Below, in pieces: positions 33,271 to 46,811 of a stretch of 64,000 nt of DNA. How positions within the stretch are numbered: position 1 is the stretch's first letter; every line of letters starts with the position of its first letter. The DNA lies in assembly GCA_033816765.1 (NCBI GenBank), contig CM066295.1, positions 744,001 to 808,000 on the forward strand, read 5' to 3'. The notes under the pieces are model-generated. The model was not told the origin of the DNA. It saw nothing but the letters and a program-made list of their open reading frames with translations, and made no database searches. The stretch comes from Nothopassalora personata. Its lineage: Eukaryota > Ascomycota > Dothideomycetes > Mycosphaerellales > Mycosphaerellaceae. The position numbers and the translations under genes are program-made.

Positions 33271-35700
33271 ACCTTTTTAGAGACGGGCTATAGCGGATTT
33301 GCGCTAGAAGGCGCTCTCCTATAGGAAAATAACGGAGTTATAAAACCGGTAGGATTCTACTTAAAGAAGCTAAATAAGGCTAAGATTAAATATAATATTT
33401 ATAATAAGGAGATACTTGTAGTAGTCTTATACCTAAAGGAATAGGCTTCTAAGTTAAAATCGTATAGTCCCTTTATAATCTAGACGGACTATAAGAACCT
33501 AGAATACTTTATAACAAAAAGGTAGCTATTAGAGAGGTAAATTATATAGGTAGAAGAGGTAGCTAAATTCTAGTTTTCCTTAGTTTATAGACTAGGTACC
33601 GAGGCTATTATATTAGACGCCCTATTACGAAGGGAATAGGACACCCTTAGATAAGATAATAAGTTATCTCGGTTTTATTAGTTTCCTAATCCGGACTGCG
33701 TAAAGAACTAGCCGGGCCTAAGGAGAGGAAGTAAGGTAGTAGTAGATACTACCTCTAGTACGACAATTTTATTAGTACGAATCTTAGCTACGTAGTTTAA
33801 GACCCTATCCGCCGGAGAAGGGGCGGAATTATCGGGCGCGTTACCGGGACCCTTCTAAGATTAAGAGCCAAATAAACTTTAGGGAAAAACCTTTAAAGAG
33901 GATAGTACGCTTTAGGCGGTATTCTACGTAGTTAAGATAGGAGTAGGCTCGCTTCCCGGCGAGGTAAAACTTAAGGTATAGATAGGTAACTATAGTATTA
34001 ACCGTAACGGGTACCTCTAATACCGTAGAAGAATTTAGGTACCTAGAGCTCCTATAACTATAGAGGCCGACTATAAAGAGACGGACATAGAGGTCCTATA
34101 AAATAATACCCTTTAGACTAAGCTAATCTAGTCCGTTTACGATTTGCTAATCTACGGTTACCCTAGGCGGGACTCTACGGTATTAATACTAAGTCGTAAC
34201 TTCTACTAGCCCCTATAGTCTAGATACGTAAGGTAGTTTTTAAGCAACTACGACTACTATAGGAGAAATAAAGTATAAAGAGAATCAAAATACAGGCTCC
34301 TATAACCCCTACCGGTCCCTAATTAATTCTTTTAGAAGATCTTAATAGACTTTATAATAGATATACCCGAGTCTTAAGGAAACACCTACCTATAGGTAAT
34401 TAAGAAACGACTAAGTAAGACCGTTATATTAGAAGCGATACCTACTATAAAGGTAGAGGACTACGCTAAAAGATTCCTAGACTACTAGGTAAGGTACTAT
34501 AGTCTAGCCTAAGCTATTACGAGCGACTAGGGTACTAACTAGACGAGTACCTTCTAGAAGAGATTCTATTATTTAGCCGGTATAAAGTAGAGATTTAGCT
34601 CCGCCTACTACCTAGAAACTAATAGAGGCCCTAAAAGACTAAACTAGGAAGTCTAAGCTTACCTTCGGAACTATATTAACTACGAGTAGTCTAACTAGAA
34701 ACGCTAGCTCCCTACGGTATAACTAGCGCTAAACGGACAATATCATACGGGGCTAGGAATAAGCCCCTTCTCTATAGTATATAGATATAAAGTACTATCT
34801 CCCGTTTAGTTATAACCGGATCTAGAGACGTTATAACTAGGCGCCGCCTAACGGGTAACGCTATTTATAGAAAGGATATAGAACATTATAGACCTTTATT
34901 AGGTAAGTATAGTAGAGTCTACCTAGAAATAGAAGAATTACGCTAACCGGGATAGGAAACTAGTACTAATCTACTACGTTAGTAATAAAGTATAGCTAGA
35001 TCTTTATAATTACGTTACTATACGACCGAAGAAAAGTATAGATTATAAGTACGCTAAATATATAGTAGTAGAATTAATCTTACCGCTGTCTATCTAATTA
35101 GCTAAATCTCCGATAAAATTTACCCGGTGTTCTATTCTAACCTACTACGACCTACTAGTAGAGACCTATTACCTAGGTAGGAGGTTAACGATAAGTAGCC
35201 GGACCCTATACTAATTAAGTCTTATAAAGAATAGTAGGTAGGGGAAATTCTCTACGTAAGAACAGTAGTAGGGTACGTAAGGTCCTAGTAAAATAGACCG
35301 GGTACTTTAAGCCTATATAGAAACTATTAGAATACCTTACGGATATAGTAGCCGCGGACGACTTTAAAAAGAAATATAGGAACCCGACGACGTATAACGG
35401 ACTAAGGGAGGTATAGGAGACTAAGAAGAAGGGGAGGACGGTAAAAAGATAAGGGAATACTAGTAATTAAGCGTTAAATATAGGCATTTAGGAAAAGGTA
35501 GGCGTTTAGTTTTAGATAGGGGAACTTTTAGGAGATACTATAATAGAGAAAAGTAAGAAGGTATAAGTAGGTTCGAGGACGTTTTTATTTTAGCGGCGTC
35601 CGCTATAGAAGTAGGGGAGCCCGATCTCTTTTAAGATAGCTATATACTATAGTAGCCCGGCCGCGGCCTACGTAAAGTATAGGTCTTAAAATAGTACCTT
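33271..35700 (+). mobile_element. RIPed family B Gypsy, RNase H to chromodomain and tail
   Basis: It begins inside RNase H (degraded ETDYSGF block near 33290, YNIYDKEIL near 33395), continues through the HHCC and integrase core (about 33900-34800) and ends with a chromodomain near 35290-35380. It aligns collinearly with 44990-46511 plus 51749-52400 and with the minus-strand copy at 61880-64000. Stops are TAG/TAA of RIP type. Gag and reverse transcriptase are missing on the left. Confidence 0.7.
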
Positions 35701-36979
35701 ATATAATTAATAGAGAAGAGATAGATTAGGTAATCCATAAGTAAGGCGGGTACGCCTATTCTAGAAGACCGTAGTAGATAACTAAGCTTACTACTATAAT
35801 AGAACTTATAAGGCTAAGATCTATTATATAGGTAATATAGTCCTATTATCTATAAAAAATCTAAAGTTAGTATTACTAAAGAAGTAGATAGGTTTAAAGT
35901 TCGTCGGTTCTTACTATATTATCGATACTATTAGTACGTAGGCGTACTACCTAGTACTACTAGTAGGGTTAAGAATCTACGATATATTCTATATATTCCT
36001 ACTTAAGCTATATACGGGTAGTAAGAAGGATAGATATACTATATTCCTTACTAATAAGGATAGAGAATATAAAGTTAAGGTAGTACTAGAAAAGCGTAGA
36101 TATAAGGGTAGAGTATTATACCTAGTATAATAGAAGGACTAGCTAGAGGAATATAATAGCTAAGAGCTAGTATAAGGGCTTATAAATACTACGCGTAGAG
36201 TAGCTAAATATAAGGCGTTACGGAAGGCGATAAAGAAGGAGGAGAGATAATTATATACATATAAATAAAAATAAAGTAAGACTCCTTTATAGAAGCATAA
36301 CCTAAAGGAGCTACGTAGACTAAAGATAGGTGTATAGTAGGTAGCTAGTAAGTATAGCGCGTACTTAATCCTCCTTCTTCTTATTATTATTATTATCCTT
36401 ATTAATCTCGCCGCGTATAGTAGTAGGTAGGAAGACCTAATTAGTAGTAGTAGTATTAATGTTCTTAGCCTATAGGAACTATGTCTGTAGTTAGTACGGG
36501 ATATTGCCCTTATAAGAGTTCTTATAAGAGCGATATCCCATTCTTTAAATCTTACCTAACCCGACTAAAAGGTATAGTGTCCGTAGTTAGTAACTAAGGA
36601 TAGTATAGAAATATAATCCTTTAATAATATTACGTAACCTAAGCCTATTACGTAATCCTCTTATACTTATCCTTTTTTAGACGTATTACGCGTTACTTTA
36701 TATACGTATATATGTTACGTACGACTTACTAAGCCGGGTGTAGCCATATATTATATATAAGAGTTAGCTATAGGCTATACTTATCTCTAGTTACGTAACT
36801 ACTTAGTAGTAAATAGATCTTAAGAAGGATAATTATTAGCCTAATTATACTAGATTATAATACCTACTTATAGTACTAGGCTAGATATACTAGATAGATA
36901 TATACTAGCTATAATAACTTAAATAGGCCTAATAGAAATTTTCTATAGGTCTACTAGGAGTATTTTGCTACTATATAAT
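35701..36979 (+). mobile_element. RIPed family D Gypsy, GPY/F-chromodomain and 3' tail
   Basis: From about 35860 one phase reads a GPY/F-like stretch (IDTISTQAY, then LRIYDIFYIFLLK), then a chromodomain (VLEKRRYKGRVLYLV) to about 36200, with Trp and Gln codons turned into stops. It then aligns with 24423-24790 for about 200 bp. The remainder to 36979 is AT-rich and non-coding, with a segment near 36690-36800 that is repeated inverted at 33060-33160. Confidence 0.55.
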
Positions 36980-37148
36980 AGTATAAGGGGCGGGCCCCTA
37001 TTTCTTAGTATAGGCTACGCCTATACGTCCGTACGTCCGGATTAATGTCCGGTACCTTTACTTCGGATAGCGTTTAACTTCCCCTTTCTTCCGTATTAAA
37101 CTTATTATATACCTTATAGAACTTTAGTATATACGTTATTTACCCGTA
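36980..37148 (+). repeat. Family B Gypsy LTR fragment
   Basis: It ends TTTACCCGTAATA, the RIPed form of ACCCGTAACA. The reverse complement aligns with 9508-9670 and 60416-60580. It is followed by the family B gag start. Confidence 0.65.
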
Positions 37149-37271
37149 ATATTAAGTTCGATCTATTTAAATTAGCTAGGTACCTACTATTAAAGAGACG
37201 GGATACGTAATAGCGTCGCCGGGTAGCAAGAACCCCGGGACTAGTATCCTAAATAAAAACTTCTAGCTTAT
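37149..37271 (+). mobile_element. Family B gag start, truncated
   Basis: The reverse complement of 3421-3531, i.e. the first bases of the family B internal region after its LTR. It is cut at 37271 by a family A LTR. The sequence on the far side (44271) is from the middle of reverse transcriptase, so about 2 kb of family B is missing between the flanks. Confidence 0.65.
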
Positions 37272-37665
37272 TGTTACGGTTCGGACATAGCTATAACGGC
37301 ACGCATAGCTATTAGCTAAGAGGTATCACGTGCGCTGTACGAGATTACCTACTTACTAGTAACTTAGTAATTCGAGATTACTTACTTACTAGTGACCGAG
37401 TGATTACGGCTAAGACTAGTAATGTCTCCTTTATATTTAGGAACGCTAAGAATCCCTTATAGCTTCGAGGCGTTAAACTTACTGTTTAATATCACTGTTT
37501 AGAATATACTACAACCTAACCTCTACCTTACTGCTACTTAGTCTCTACGAGATAAGCTAGCTACTACTTTATTACTTTCCTTTAACTTCCTACCGGCCCG
37601 AGAACAAACCCGATTAAGCTCGTCTTCTTAACTTGTGATATTATTAGGTTATACTAAACCTAATA
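37272..37665 (+). repeat. Left LTR of the chimeric family A element
   Basis: It begins TGTTACGGTTCGG and ends CCTAATA. U3 contains a duplicated gattac-cttacttactagt motif (about 37345-37400). The primer-site region after it reads gctttaaacgccctct, complementary over nine bases (GGCGTTTAA, with one shift) to an LTR motif, as in the intact copy. Confidence 0.8.
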
Positions 37666-40600
37666 GCTTTAAACGCCCTCTACGATAGGAGACTAATAGA
37701 GTAAATGGGGAACACCCGCCCCTAGTAAAGTAAGTAGAGCCCGACGACCTTAGACCGCGAACGATGCTATTAATGCCTTAGCTACTTATATAGGTAACGA
37801 TACCCTTAAGGTTAGTAAGCTAGAATACTACTATAGCGACCGAGACAAGTTCGACACTTAGGTCTCTTAGATAGATATATACTTCTTATTTAACTCTATG
37901 CCTAAGAACCTTAAGCCTATCTTTACTACTACCTTCTTAAGAGGACGAGCATAGCATTAGGTTAAACCATTCCTTAGGAAATACCTAGATAGTAACGGAG
38001 AAGATAATGCCGACGGAATCTTTATATTATATAACTATCTTAAGTATGCTATAAAGAGCGTCTTTAGTGTCTCTAATAAGATTACTACTGCCGTTCGTGT
38101 TATTTAGTATTTAACCTAGAAGACATCTACTACCGAATATGCTACTAAATTCTAGGAATACGCGCAACTTACTAATTAGGACGACGAAGCACTTTAAGTT
38201 ATATACTAAAGAGGACTAAAGGAGCATATCAAGGACGAGTTAATAAGGGACGGTCGGAAGATTAATAGCTTAGGCGACCTCGTTAGAGTCACGATAGATC
38301 TTAACGATAAGCTCTACGAGAGAGCTATAGAACGACGATACGACTCTAAGATATCTAGAAAGGCTAGATATACACTAGGCTACGACAACCGTAATAGAGG
38401 CTTCTACGACAACTATAATAATAAGTCTAGGAACAAACCGTACTACGGACTATAGCTAATAGAACTCGACGTTACCGAGAAAGGTCGCAAGATTAGGAAT
38501 AGTAATAGGAATAGAGCATCCCGGAGTTCGAAAGAAACACGAACTTACTACGGATATAGTAAACCTAGCTACCTAGTAGGGGACTACCGTAGTAAGAATA
38601 TAGTACGCCGCGAATAGTTTAACATAGTGCAACCCTAAACTAGTAAATCTAAGAGTAGCGTTAGATCTCGAGGAGATACCGACTATACTCGGAGAGTAGG
38701 GGAGAGAGCTAGTAATAGAAGTACGACGCCTCTCCTAGACCCCTTAGAAGGACGAGGAGGATACTATAGGTAGTAAATAGAGGTTATTCTATATAATGAA
38801 AAGAACTAACTATAATAGTTTAATATAATAATACGAAGAGTCGACTACGAGATTAAATCCGAGTCTCGAAATAGTTATAGAAGCCTTCATTAACGATTCT
38901 ATTACTAAGACTCGTGTTAAGTTCACTACGCCGCGAAGTTAGGCGTAGGGTATTAGCCTTAACAACTAAGAGGAACCCTAGGAGCGACGTATAGGCAAAA
39001 CGCTACGCTCCGAGAAGTAGACATCGACGAATCCTACTTTAATAACGATAAAAGCGATAAAGAAAACTAAGACCTAGGATAGAACGGATTATAGTTACCG
39101 GAACTATAGGAAGAAAGTTAAGAAACCACCGGGCTAGATACTATCGAGGAAGATTAGGATCCGGAAGAATTAAGCGAAGAAGATTCCTCCGAAGGAGAAG
39201 AGAGCAATACTAACGATAATAATAAACAACTAACCTTTATGATCAATGTACCTAAGAAATTATATAACATAATCGTACACCTATAAAGAAGGCATAAAGA
39301 ATTCCTACCTACGATAGGCGGACGAAGAATGCTATACTCTATTTAGTTCGATAAGATACTCGATACCCTACGAGGCATAGCCTAGGGATACCTACTTATA
39401 GAAACGACCGAGAATCTAGTAACCGCTATTATAGAATAACTACCGATAGGAAGCCGAATAACAGGTACCGGATACCTTACACCGTTAGGAATATTCGTGT
39501 TAAACGAATTGCGAAACATAGTATAGCACGTACGCGTACTCTACTTAGAAACGTAGAAGATCTAGGAACGTTACCGAATATAGGTACGGATATAGAAAGG
39601 CTCGCGCTAGGTTTAAGCGGAGACCTTAAGACACGAAGCACGACATTCTATATATAAATAGAGAAAAGAATTAACTCCCTAGGAATAAGCAACCGAAGGG
39701 AGTTATACGATATAGAAAAGGCTTAAACATTACTAACGATAACAGTATTTTGAACTAAGATTATCGTTAACGGGCACAAGATAGATACTATAATAGATTC
39801 CGGAGCAAGCGGGAACTTTACCTCCTAATTATTTGTTATAAGACATAGGATCGCTACCTATAAGAAGAAAGAGAGTTATAAATTAATCGCGGTAGACGGA
39901 TTATCCTTACCTAGTATAGAGCGCGAGACGATACCGCTACTACTTACTATCTAATAGCACTACGAGGAGATTATCTTAGATATTACTAATATAGCTAGTT
40001 ATAACATCGTACTAGGTATACCTTAGTTAAGAAAGCACAATCTAGTAATTAACTAGAGAAGAGGAGTACTTATATTTAGGGAATGCGACTATATTATCGA
40101 CATTTAGCCTACGTAGCGGTAGCGTTCGCTAGTAGATAAGGTAAAGAAACAGCTAAATAGGACATAGCTTACGCTAACTAGAAGGATAGAAGAACCACCT
40201 TCGACCGGGATAAATACTAGCGTAGGGCCGCTAGGTTACGAAGTAACTAGTAGTAATAGAAGTAACGTACTATCGAAGAATACTAACATCTTAGAGTTAA
40301 GTATTCCTAAGGAGTATCGCAAGTAGTCGCGACTCTTTAAAGAGGAAAGAGGTAAGGATGCCTTACCTAAGTACTAACTATAGGATTACAAGATAAACAT
40401 TTAGCTAGGGAAAGAGCCTCTATAGGGACCCCTATATTAAATGTCTAAGAAAGAGCTATAGACCCTACGAGAATAGCTAAAGGAGAAGCTAGCTAAGGAA
40501 TAGATAAGAAGATCTACCTTAAGTATAGAAACTCTATATATATTCGTTCTAAAAGTAAACGGGAAGTTACGACTCGTATAAGACTATAGGAAGTTAAACG

Positions 40601-43139
40601 AGATTACGATTAAGAACCGATACCCGCTACCTAATATCGAAGAAGCATAAGATAGATTAACCGGATTAGACTAGTATACGAAGATAAACCTACGAGATGC
40701 CTTCTACGCTATACGGATAGCGGAAGGAGAAGAATAGAAAACCGCTTTTAGAATAAGATACGGACTTTACAAATTCTTAGTTATGCTAATAGGATTAACT
40801 AACGCACCCGCATCCTATTAGGACCTTATTAACAAAACACTTAGAGACCTACTCGATATATGCGTTATCGCTTATATAGACAATATATTAGTCTACATAA
40901 AAGGATCCCTCTAGGAGTACACTAAGCGAGTCTAGGACGTATTTAAACGGCTTACGCGAGTAGGCTTTAAGACGGTACACGAGAAATGCGAATTCTATAA
41001 GAAAGAAGTTAAGTTCTTAGGCTTTATTATTAGTACTATAGAAATATCTATCGACCCTATAAAGACATAATTAATTAGAGAATAGCTAGAACTAAAAACA
41101 GTTAAGGACGTATAATTATTCCTTAGACTAGCGAACTATAACCGGAAATTCATTAAGGACTACGTAAAGACAGTAGCACTAATAAAGATGCTTACGAGAA
41201 AAGACGTTACCTAGAAATAGGGAAAGGAACAGATTAAAGCGTTCGAGAAACTCTAGGAATAATAAACTTTAGCCCCTACGCTTCGACTATTCGATAGTAG
41301 TAAGGAAGTCTATATCGAGACCGATACGTCTAATATAGTAATAGGCGCGTGTCTAACATAGACATACGATAGGTAGAGACACCTAGTAGCCTATTACTTC
41401 CGGAAAATAACTATAGCGGAATAGAACTACGACATCTATAATAAAGAGCTTCTAGCTATTATTACTACTATATAATATTAGAGAGTATATATCGAGGGCC
41501 TACCAAAGTTAACGATTCTTTCTAACTATAAGAATCTTACGTACTTTACGACGACGAAAGAACTTACCCGAAGGTAAGCCTACTAGTCGGAGCTACTAAG
41601 ATAGTATAAGTTCGAAATTAGATATACTCTAGGACGAGAGAATAGCCGCGCTAACGCGCTAAGCTAAAGAAGCAACTACATAGAAGGAAAAGAACTAGTA
41701 TAACATAAAGTACTAAAGATAAACCCCGACGGAAGTCTTAGTACTAACATAAGAGAATTTAATAATATTATACGGATATTAGGCGATAGGGACGAATAAT
41801 TCCCTATATCGTAAGGAAAATACTAAGTACTAAAGGATCGAGAAGAAGAATATATACGATAACATTATAACGGACTAACTTATAGACACCCTAGAACTTT
41901 AAAGATAATAGACCTAATATAACGTAGCTTCTTATTCCTATAAATAAGACTTAAGGTGTTACGCTATATTAGACAATATATACACTACTAACGAAACAAG
42001 GCTACGAGACATACGAAATACGGTTACCTACAGTTTAGGACACTACCGACGAAACTATAGGACAAAGTTATAATAAACTTTATTACAAAACTCCTACTAT
42101 TAAGAGATTAAGTTACGAAACAACTATACGACATAATCCTAGTTATAGTTAATAGACTTATAAAATACGTATACTTTATTCCTATATTAGAAACATATGT
42201 TAATATAGAGTAGCTCGGATACCTCGTACTAGATAGACTTATCCGATACTACGGATTCCCTTAAGCGTTTATAACGGACAGAGATAAACTATTTACATCG
42301 AATTACTAGAAGACGCTTATAGGAACGATTGGAATTAAACATAAGCTATTAATAGTATATTATCCGGAGATAGACTAACAAACCGAAAGGATAAACTAAA
42401 CGCTAGAATAATATCTACGATACTATATTAACTACGTATAAGACAACTAAGTTTTATTACTGCTAATAGCGTAGATTACACTAAACAACTACAAATTAGA
42501 GATAACTTTAACGATACTATTTTATACGAACTTTAGGAAAGATCCTAACCTATTCGGAACACCTAGATCCTACCTATAAGCCGAGAGAGCAATCGTAACG
42601 ACGGATACTCTTAAGGAAGTGTATAAAGAAATACGTAAGGCGATCAAAGATATATAACATAAACTGTCTTAATAACGGCAAGACACGAGAAAAATAGCAC
42701 CTCTACTAAAAGAGGGGGATAAGGTCTATCTCCTTATAAAAAACTTAAGAATAAGAAGATAGACTAAGAAACTAGATTACGTTAAAGTTAGACTATTTTC
42801 TATCGATAAAGTTATAGGACTAGTTAACTACCGCCTACGACTACTACCCGACGCTAAAATCTACCTAGTCTTCTATATCTCTAAGTTAGAACCCGCGGAC
42901 GCTAAAACACCTTACTAAGAAAGCTTCTATTTCGAGCTAGAAGTAGAAAACGAATTCGAAGTTAAAAAAATCCTAGATAAAAAAGGTTAGCGATACCTTA
43001 TTAAGTAGAAAGGATACGACGAATTAGAAAATACCTAGGAACTAAAATAACACCTACGAAACTATTAGCAAAAGATCCGATAATACTGAAAATAGGTCCG
43101 CCGATACGACCTACAACAATAGATCTCTCGGCTAATAAG

Positions 43140-43213
43140 CGACTAGGGTAGGAATCGAACCTACGACCTTAAGAGTTTAGATAGCTTACGATCTACTACT
43201 AAGCTACCTAGCC
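43140..43213 (-). tRNA. RIPed tRNA-like gene, antisense in the chimeric family A element
   Basis: The 74-nt reverse complement pairs GGCTAGG with CCTAGTC in the acceptor stem and keeps box B GGTTCGATTCC. The anticodon arm is TAAGC-TATCTAAAC-TCTTA, again 19 nt. The central seven bases ATCTAAA would give U33, anticodon CUA and A37. It sits just after the chromodomain and before the antisense gene, as in the intact copy. Confidence 0.6.
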
Positions 43214-43264
43214 GATCGATAGAAACAGAGACACAACTTATAAATAGATACCCTAATAAGTTTC

Positions 43265-43792
43265 TACCCCTAGAGACTCGCCCTAGGGCTCCGCCCTAGA
43301 GAGCGCCGCCTAGTCGTTTACGGGCATCTCTAGGATATCCGAGAAAGAAACTAGCGAAGGCGACACCTCTACCCCCGACGCCTACTTAAGAGACGCTAGC
43401 TCCTTACGCGCCTCTTCCTCCTCGAGCTCCTCTAACTCCTTAGCGACGGCGTCGTCGGTACGACGCTTAGCTAAGCGTAGCTATTTCCGAAGACGGACCT
43501 TACGTATCTTTAGCCGTACCTCCTCCTCTTTAATCCTCTTAAGCTCTAGCTTAAGCTTATCGCGCGAATCGCGAAGACATTCCTACTCCGGACGAGAAAG
43601 ACGTACGTCGTAATCCTTATAGCCTTTTCGAATATAGGCCGAACACTTCCTAGACCGAGAACCTACGATACACTTCACTACTACGCCCGAGGATCGAGAC
43701 TTCTAACAATTCGTATATAGAGCTATTTCGATACTAGAAACTTTAGTATCCTAAGTAAGTCGTTAACGGCGTTTATAGGAGGAAGAAGACAT
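43265..43792 (-). pseudogene. RIPed antisense cysteine-cluster and coiled-coil gene
   Basis: From the preserved ATG (43790-43792) one minus-strand phase can be followed to about 43265, interrupted only by TAA/TAG codons at plausible Gln sites. The N-terminal part shows a cysteine cluster related to the 31.5-kb protein: a C-x2-C pair (first Cys now Tyr), a longer loop to the third Cys, then C-x2-C and x7 to a final Cys (two of these also read Tyr after TGT/TGC to TAT/TAC). A long charged coiled coil (KRIKEEEVRLK, ELEELEEEEARKEL) follows. The stop is approximate. Retention of one phase implies it was a real protein gene before RIP. Confidence 0.6.
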
Positions 43793-43865
43793 AGTTAACT
43801 ATTACTATAAGAAATAATAACGGCTTATAGAGCTTCGGGACAAAGCTAGGCTAAAAAGGGGATAG

Positions 43866-44270
43866 TATTACGGAATAATTCCTATAGACCCTAGAATTAT
43901 AATAACGAAACGAGTACGTAACTTATCCTACCTAAGCGCTTAGACTTAGGGCAATTAGACTACTTATGCTTAGACTAATTAGACTACTTATGCTTAGAAT
44001 AATTAGACTAATTACCGAGATCTACGAATCTCCTTTATATTTAGGAACGCTAAGAATCCCTTATAGTTTCGATACGTTTAACTTACTGTTTAATATTACT
44101 ATTTAGAATACACTACAACCTAACCTCTACCTTACTACTAACTTAGTCTTTATAAGATAAGACAGCTACTACTTTATTACTCTCCCTCGACTTCCTATCG
44201 ACCCGAGAATAAAACCGATTAAGCTTATCTTCTTAACTTGTAATACTACTAGGTTATACTAAACCTAACA
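43866..44270 (+). repeat. Right LTR of the chimeric element (A2 subtype)
   Basis: It begins TATTACGG (RIPed TGTTACGG) and ends CCTAACA. It aligns over its full length with 312-715, not with 37272-37665 in U3. Tandem repeats of about 18 bp (gcttagactaattagac type) are at 43940-44015. Confidence 0.85.
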
Positions 44271-46511
44271 TATAGAGCGCTAAACTCGATTACTAAGTAG
44301 TATCGTTACCCGCTACCCTTAATCCTAGAGACTATTTAAAACCTAACGGGTACTAGATAGATTATAAAGGTTAACATTATAGCCGCATTTTATTACTTAC
44401 GGATAGCTTAAGGTAAAGAGTATAAGACGGCTTTTTAAACTAGATTCGGTCTATAGGAGTAGCTAGTATACCCGTTTAGTTTATCTAGCGCCCCGGTAAT
44501 ATTCTAGCGGTATATTAATAGTTTATTACGGGACTACTTAGACGACTTTACCTTAGCCTATACTAACGACGTAGCTATTTACTCTAACGAAATAAAGGAG
44601 GACTATTTCTAGAAGGTTCGAGTCGTACTCTAGAAGCTTTAGGACGGAGGTCTATTCCTAGATTCGGGGAAGTATAAGTTTACGTAGAAGAAGGTTAAGT
44701 ACCTTAGGTTTATTATATATACCGACGGGAAAGGAGTAGGACCCGAACCTAAAAAGATAGTAGTAGTAAAGAACTAGAGGGTACCTATTATCTAGAAAGA
44801 GATACGACGTTTCTTAAGATTCGTAAACTACTACTAGATATTTATTCTAAACTATTCGAAGCTAGCCGAGCCCTTAATATTACTAACCGGTAAGAATATA
44901 GTATTCTCCTAGGGGGAACGGTAGACTAAGGCATTTAAGGCCCTAAAGGATAAGTACTATAAAGTACTAGTTCTAGCCTACTAGAACCCGGAGCTCCCTA
45001 TCTTTTTAGAGACGGACTATAGCGGCTTTACGCTAGGAGGCGCCCTCCTATAGGAAAAGGACAGAGTTATAAAACTAGTAGGATTCTACTCGAAGAAGCT
45101 AAATAAGGCTAAGATTAACTATAATATTTACGATAAGGAAATACTCGCGGTAGTCTTATATCTTAAAGAGTAGGCTCCTAAGTTAAAAACGTATAGACCC
45201 TTTATAATCTAGACGGATTATAAAAACCTAGAATACTTTATAACGAAGAGATAGCTATCTAAGCGGTAAATCCGGTAGGTAGAGGAGATTATAAAATTCT
45301 AGTCTTTACTAGTATATAGGCCGGGTACTAAAGCTATTATATTGGACGCCCTTTTACGAAGGGAGTAGAATATACTTAGGTAGGACGATAAGTTATCGCG
45401 GTATCGTAGGTTTCTTAAACCGGATATCGTAAAGAATTAGCTAGGCCTAAAGGGAGAAAGTAAGGTAGTAGTAGACGCTACCTCCGCTATAACAATTTTA
45501 TTAGTATAAATCTTAGCTACGTAGTTTAAAAGGCTATCCGCTATAGAAGAGGCTAATTTACCGGGCGTATTACTAGGACCCTTCTAAGACTAGGAGCTAA
45601 ATAACCTTTAGGAAAGAACCGTTAAGAGAGATAGTACGTTCTAGGCGGTACTCCGTACAATTAAGATAGGAGCGCGCTTACTTCCTAGCGAGGTAAAACT
45701 TAAGGTATAAGCGGGTAACTATAGTATTAACCGTAACGGGTATCTTTACTACCGCGGTAGGATTTAGGTACCTAGAGCTCCTAGTACTATAGAGGCCGAC
45801 TATAAGGAGACGGATATAGAGACCCTCTAGAACGATACCCTTCGGACTAGGCTAATTTAGTTAGTATACGATTTACCGGTATACGGCTACCCTAGCCGGG
45901 ACTCTACGGTATTAATACTAGGTCGTAACTTCTACTAGCCCCTATAGTCTAAATACGTAAGGCACTCTTTAAGGAACTACGACTACTACGGCCGGAATAA
46001 GGTATAGAGGGAATAAAAACACGGCCTCCTATAACCCCTACCGGTCCCCGACCGATTCTTCTAGGATATCTCGATAGATTTTATAACGGACATGCCCGAG
46101 TCGTAAGGGAACACTTGCCTCTAGGTAATTAAGGATCGACTAAGTAAGACCGTCGTTTTAGAAGCGATGCCTACTATAAAAGCCGAGGACTGCGCTAAAA
46201 GGTTCTTAGACTACTAGGTAAGATATTATAGCCTCCCTTAAGCTATTACGAGTGACCGGGGTACTAACTAGACGAGTACCTTCTAGAGGACCTTCTATCG
46301 TTTAACCGGTATAAAATAGAGGCTTAGCTCCGCCTACTACCTATAAACCGACGGAGGCCCGGAACGGTTAAACTAGGAAGTCTAGGCTTACCTTCGTAAC
46401 TACATTAACTATAAGCAGTCCGACTAGAAACGCTAGCTCCCTACGGTATAACTAGCGCTAAACGGACAATATTATACGGGGCTAGAAATAAGCCCCTTCT
46501 TTATAGTATAT
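44271..46511 (+). mobile_element. RIPed family B Gypsy, reverse transcriptase to integrase
   Basis: It starts within reverse transcriptase. Recognisable blocks are KTAF-x-TRFGL (near 44430), the DYLDDF and YTNDVAIYS palm region (near 44545-44580), RNase H (LETDYSGF near 45010, YNIYDKEILAVV near 45125) and the integrase zinc finger and core (about 45650-46500). Former tryptophan and glutamine codons are stops. The Copia element at 46512-51743 interrupts the integrase with TATAT target duplications, and the sequence resumes at 51744. Confidence 0.75.
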
Positions 46512-46777
46512 TGTTGAACAGGTACGAGTTGCGCAGCCACTGGAAGATGGAATCTTGCCTTAGGACGAAGAAGGACCCAATGGGATAGCGTGTCTCTATG
46601 AACAAGTATCGCGGATGTGGATGTAAAGGATAAGAGGCAGACTCATCTGTTCGGATGAGTCTTATACCCCTGATCCAGCCATGTCACCCAGCCACGTAAT
46701 CCTGTTGCGGGGCAACCACATGTTGGGGTCCGGTAGACCCCAACCTCTTTAACCCGATGACCTGCATATTCTCAACA
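46512..46777 (-). repeat. Copia-3 3' LTR
   Basis: It begins TGTTGAAC and ends CTCAACA, 266 bp, identical to 51478-51743. The adjacent ctcccactcagg is the complement of the polypurine tract. Confidence 0.95.
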
Positions 46778-46811
46778 CTCCCACTCAGGTCAGAAGGTCT
46801 CCAACAATCCC

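Larger units (their letters stand above)
37272..44270 (+). mobile_element. RIPed family A Gypsy element with unlike LTRs (chimeric)
   Basis: The internal region aligns end to end with the intact element: gag about 37700-39700 (CCHC degraded near 38540-38580), pol about 39720-43080, then a tRNA-like gene and an antisense gene. Pol lacks the 20-bp duplication. The 5' LTR (37272-37665, 394 bp) and 3' LTR (43866-44270, 405 bp) share R-U5 but have different U3 sequences. The flanks CTTAT and TATAG do not match, and the family B host does not join across it. Recombination between two family A elements explains this better than simple insertion. All frames carry RIP stops. Confidence 0.85.
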
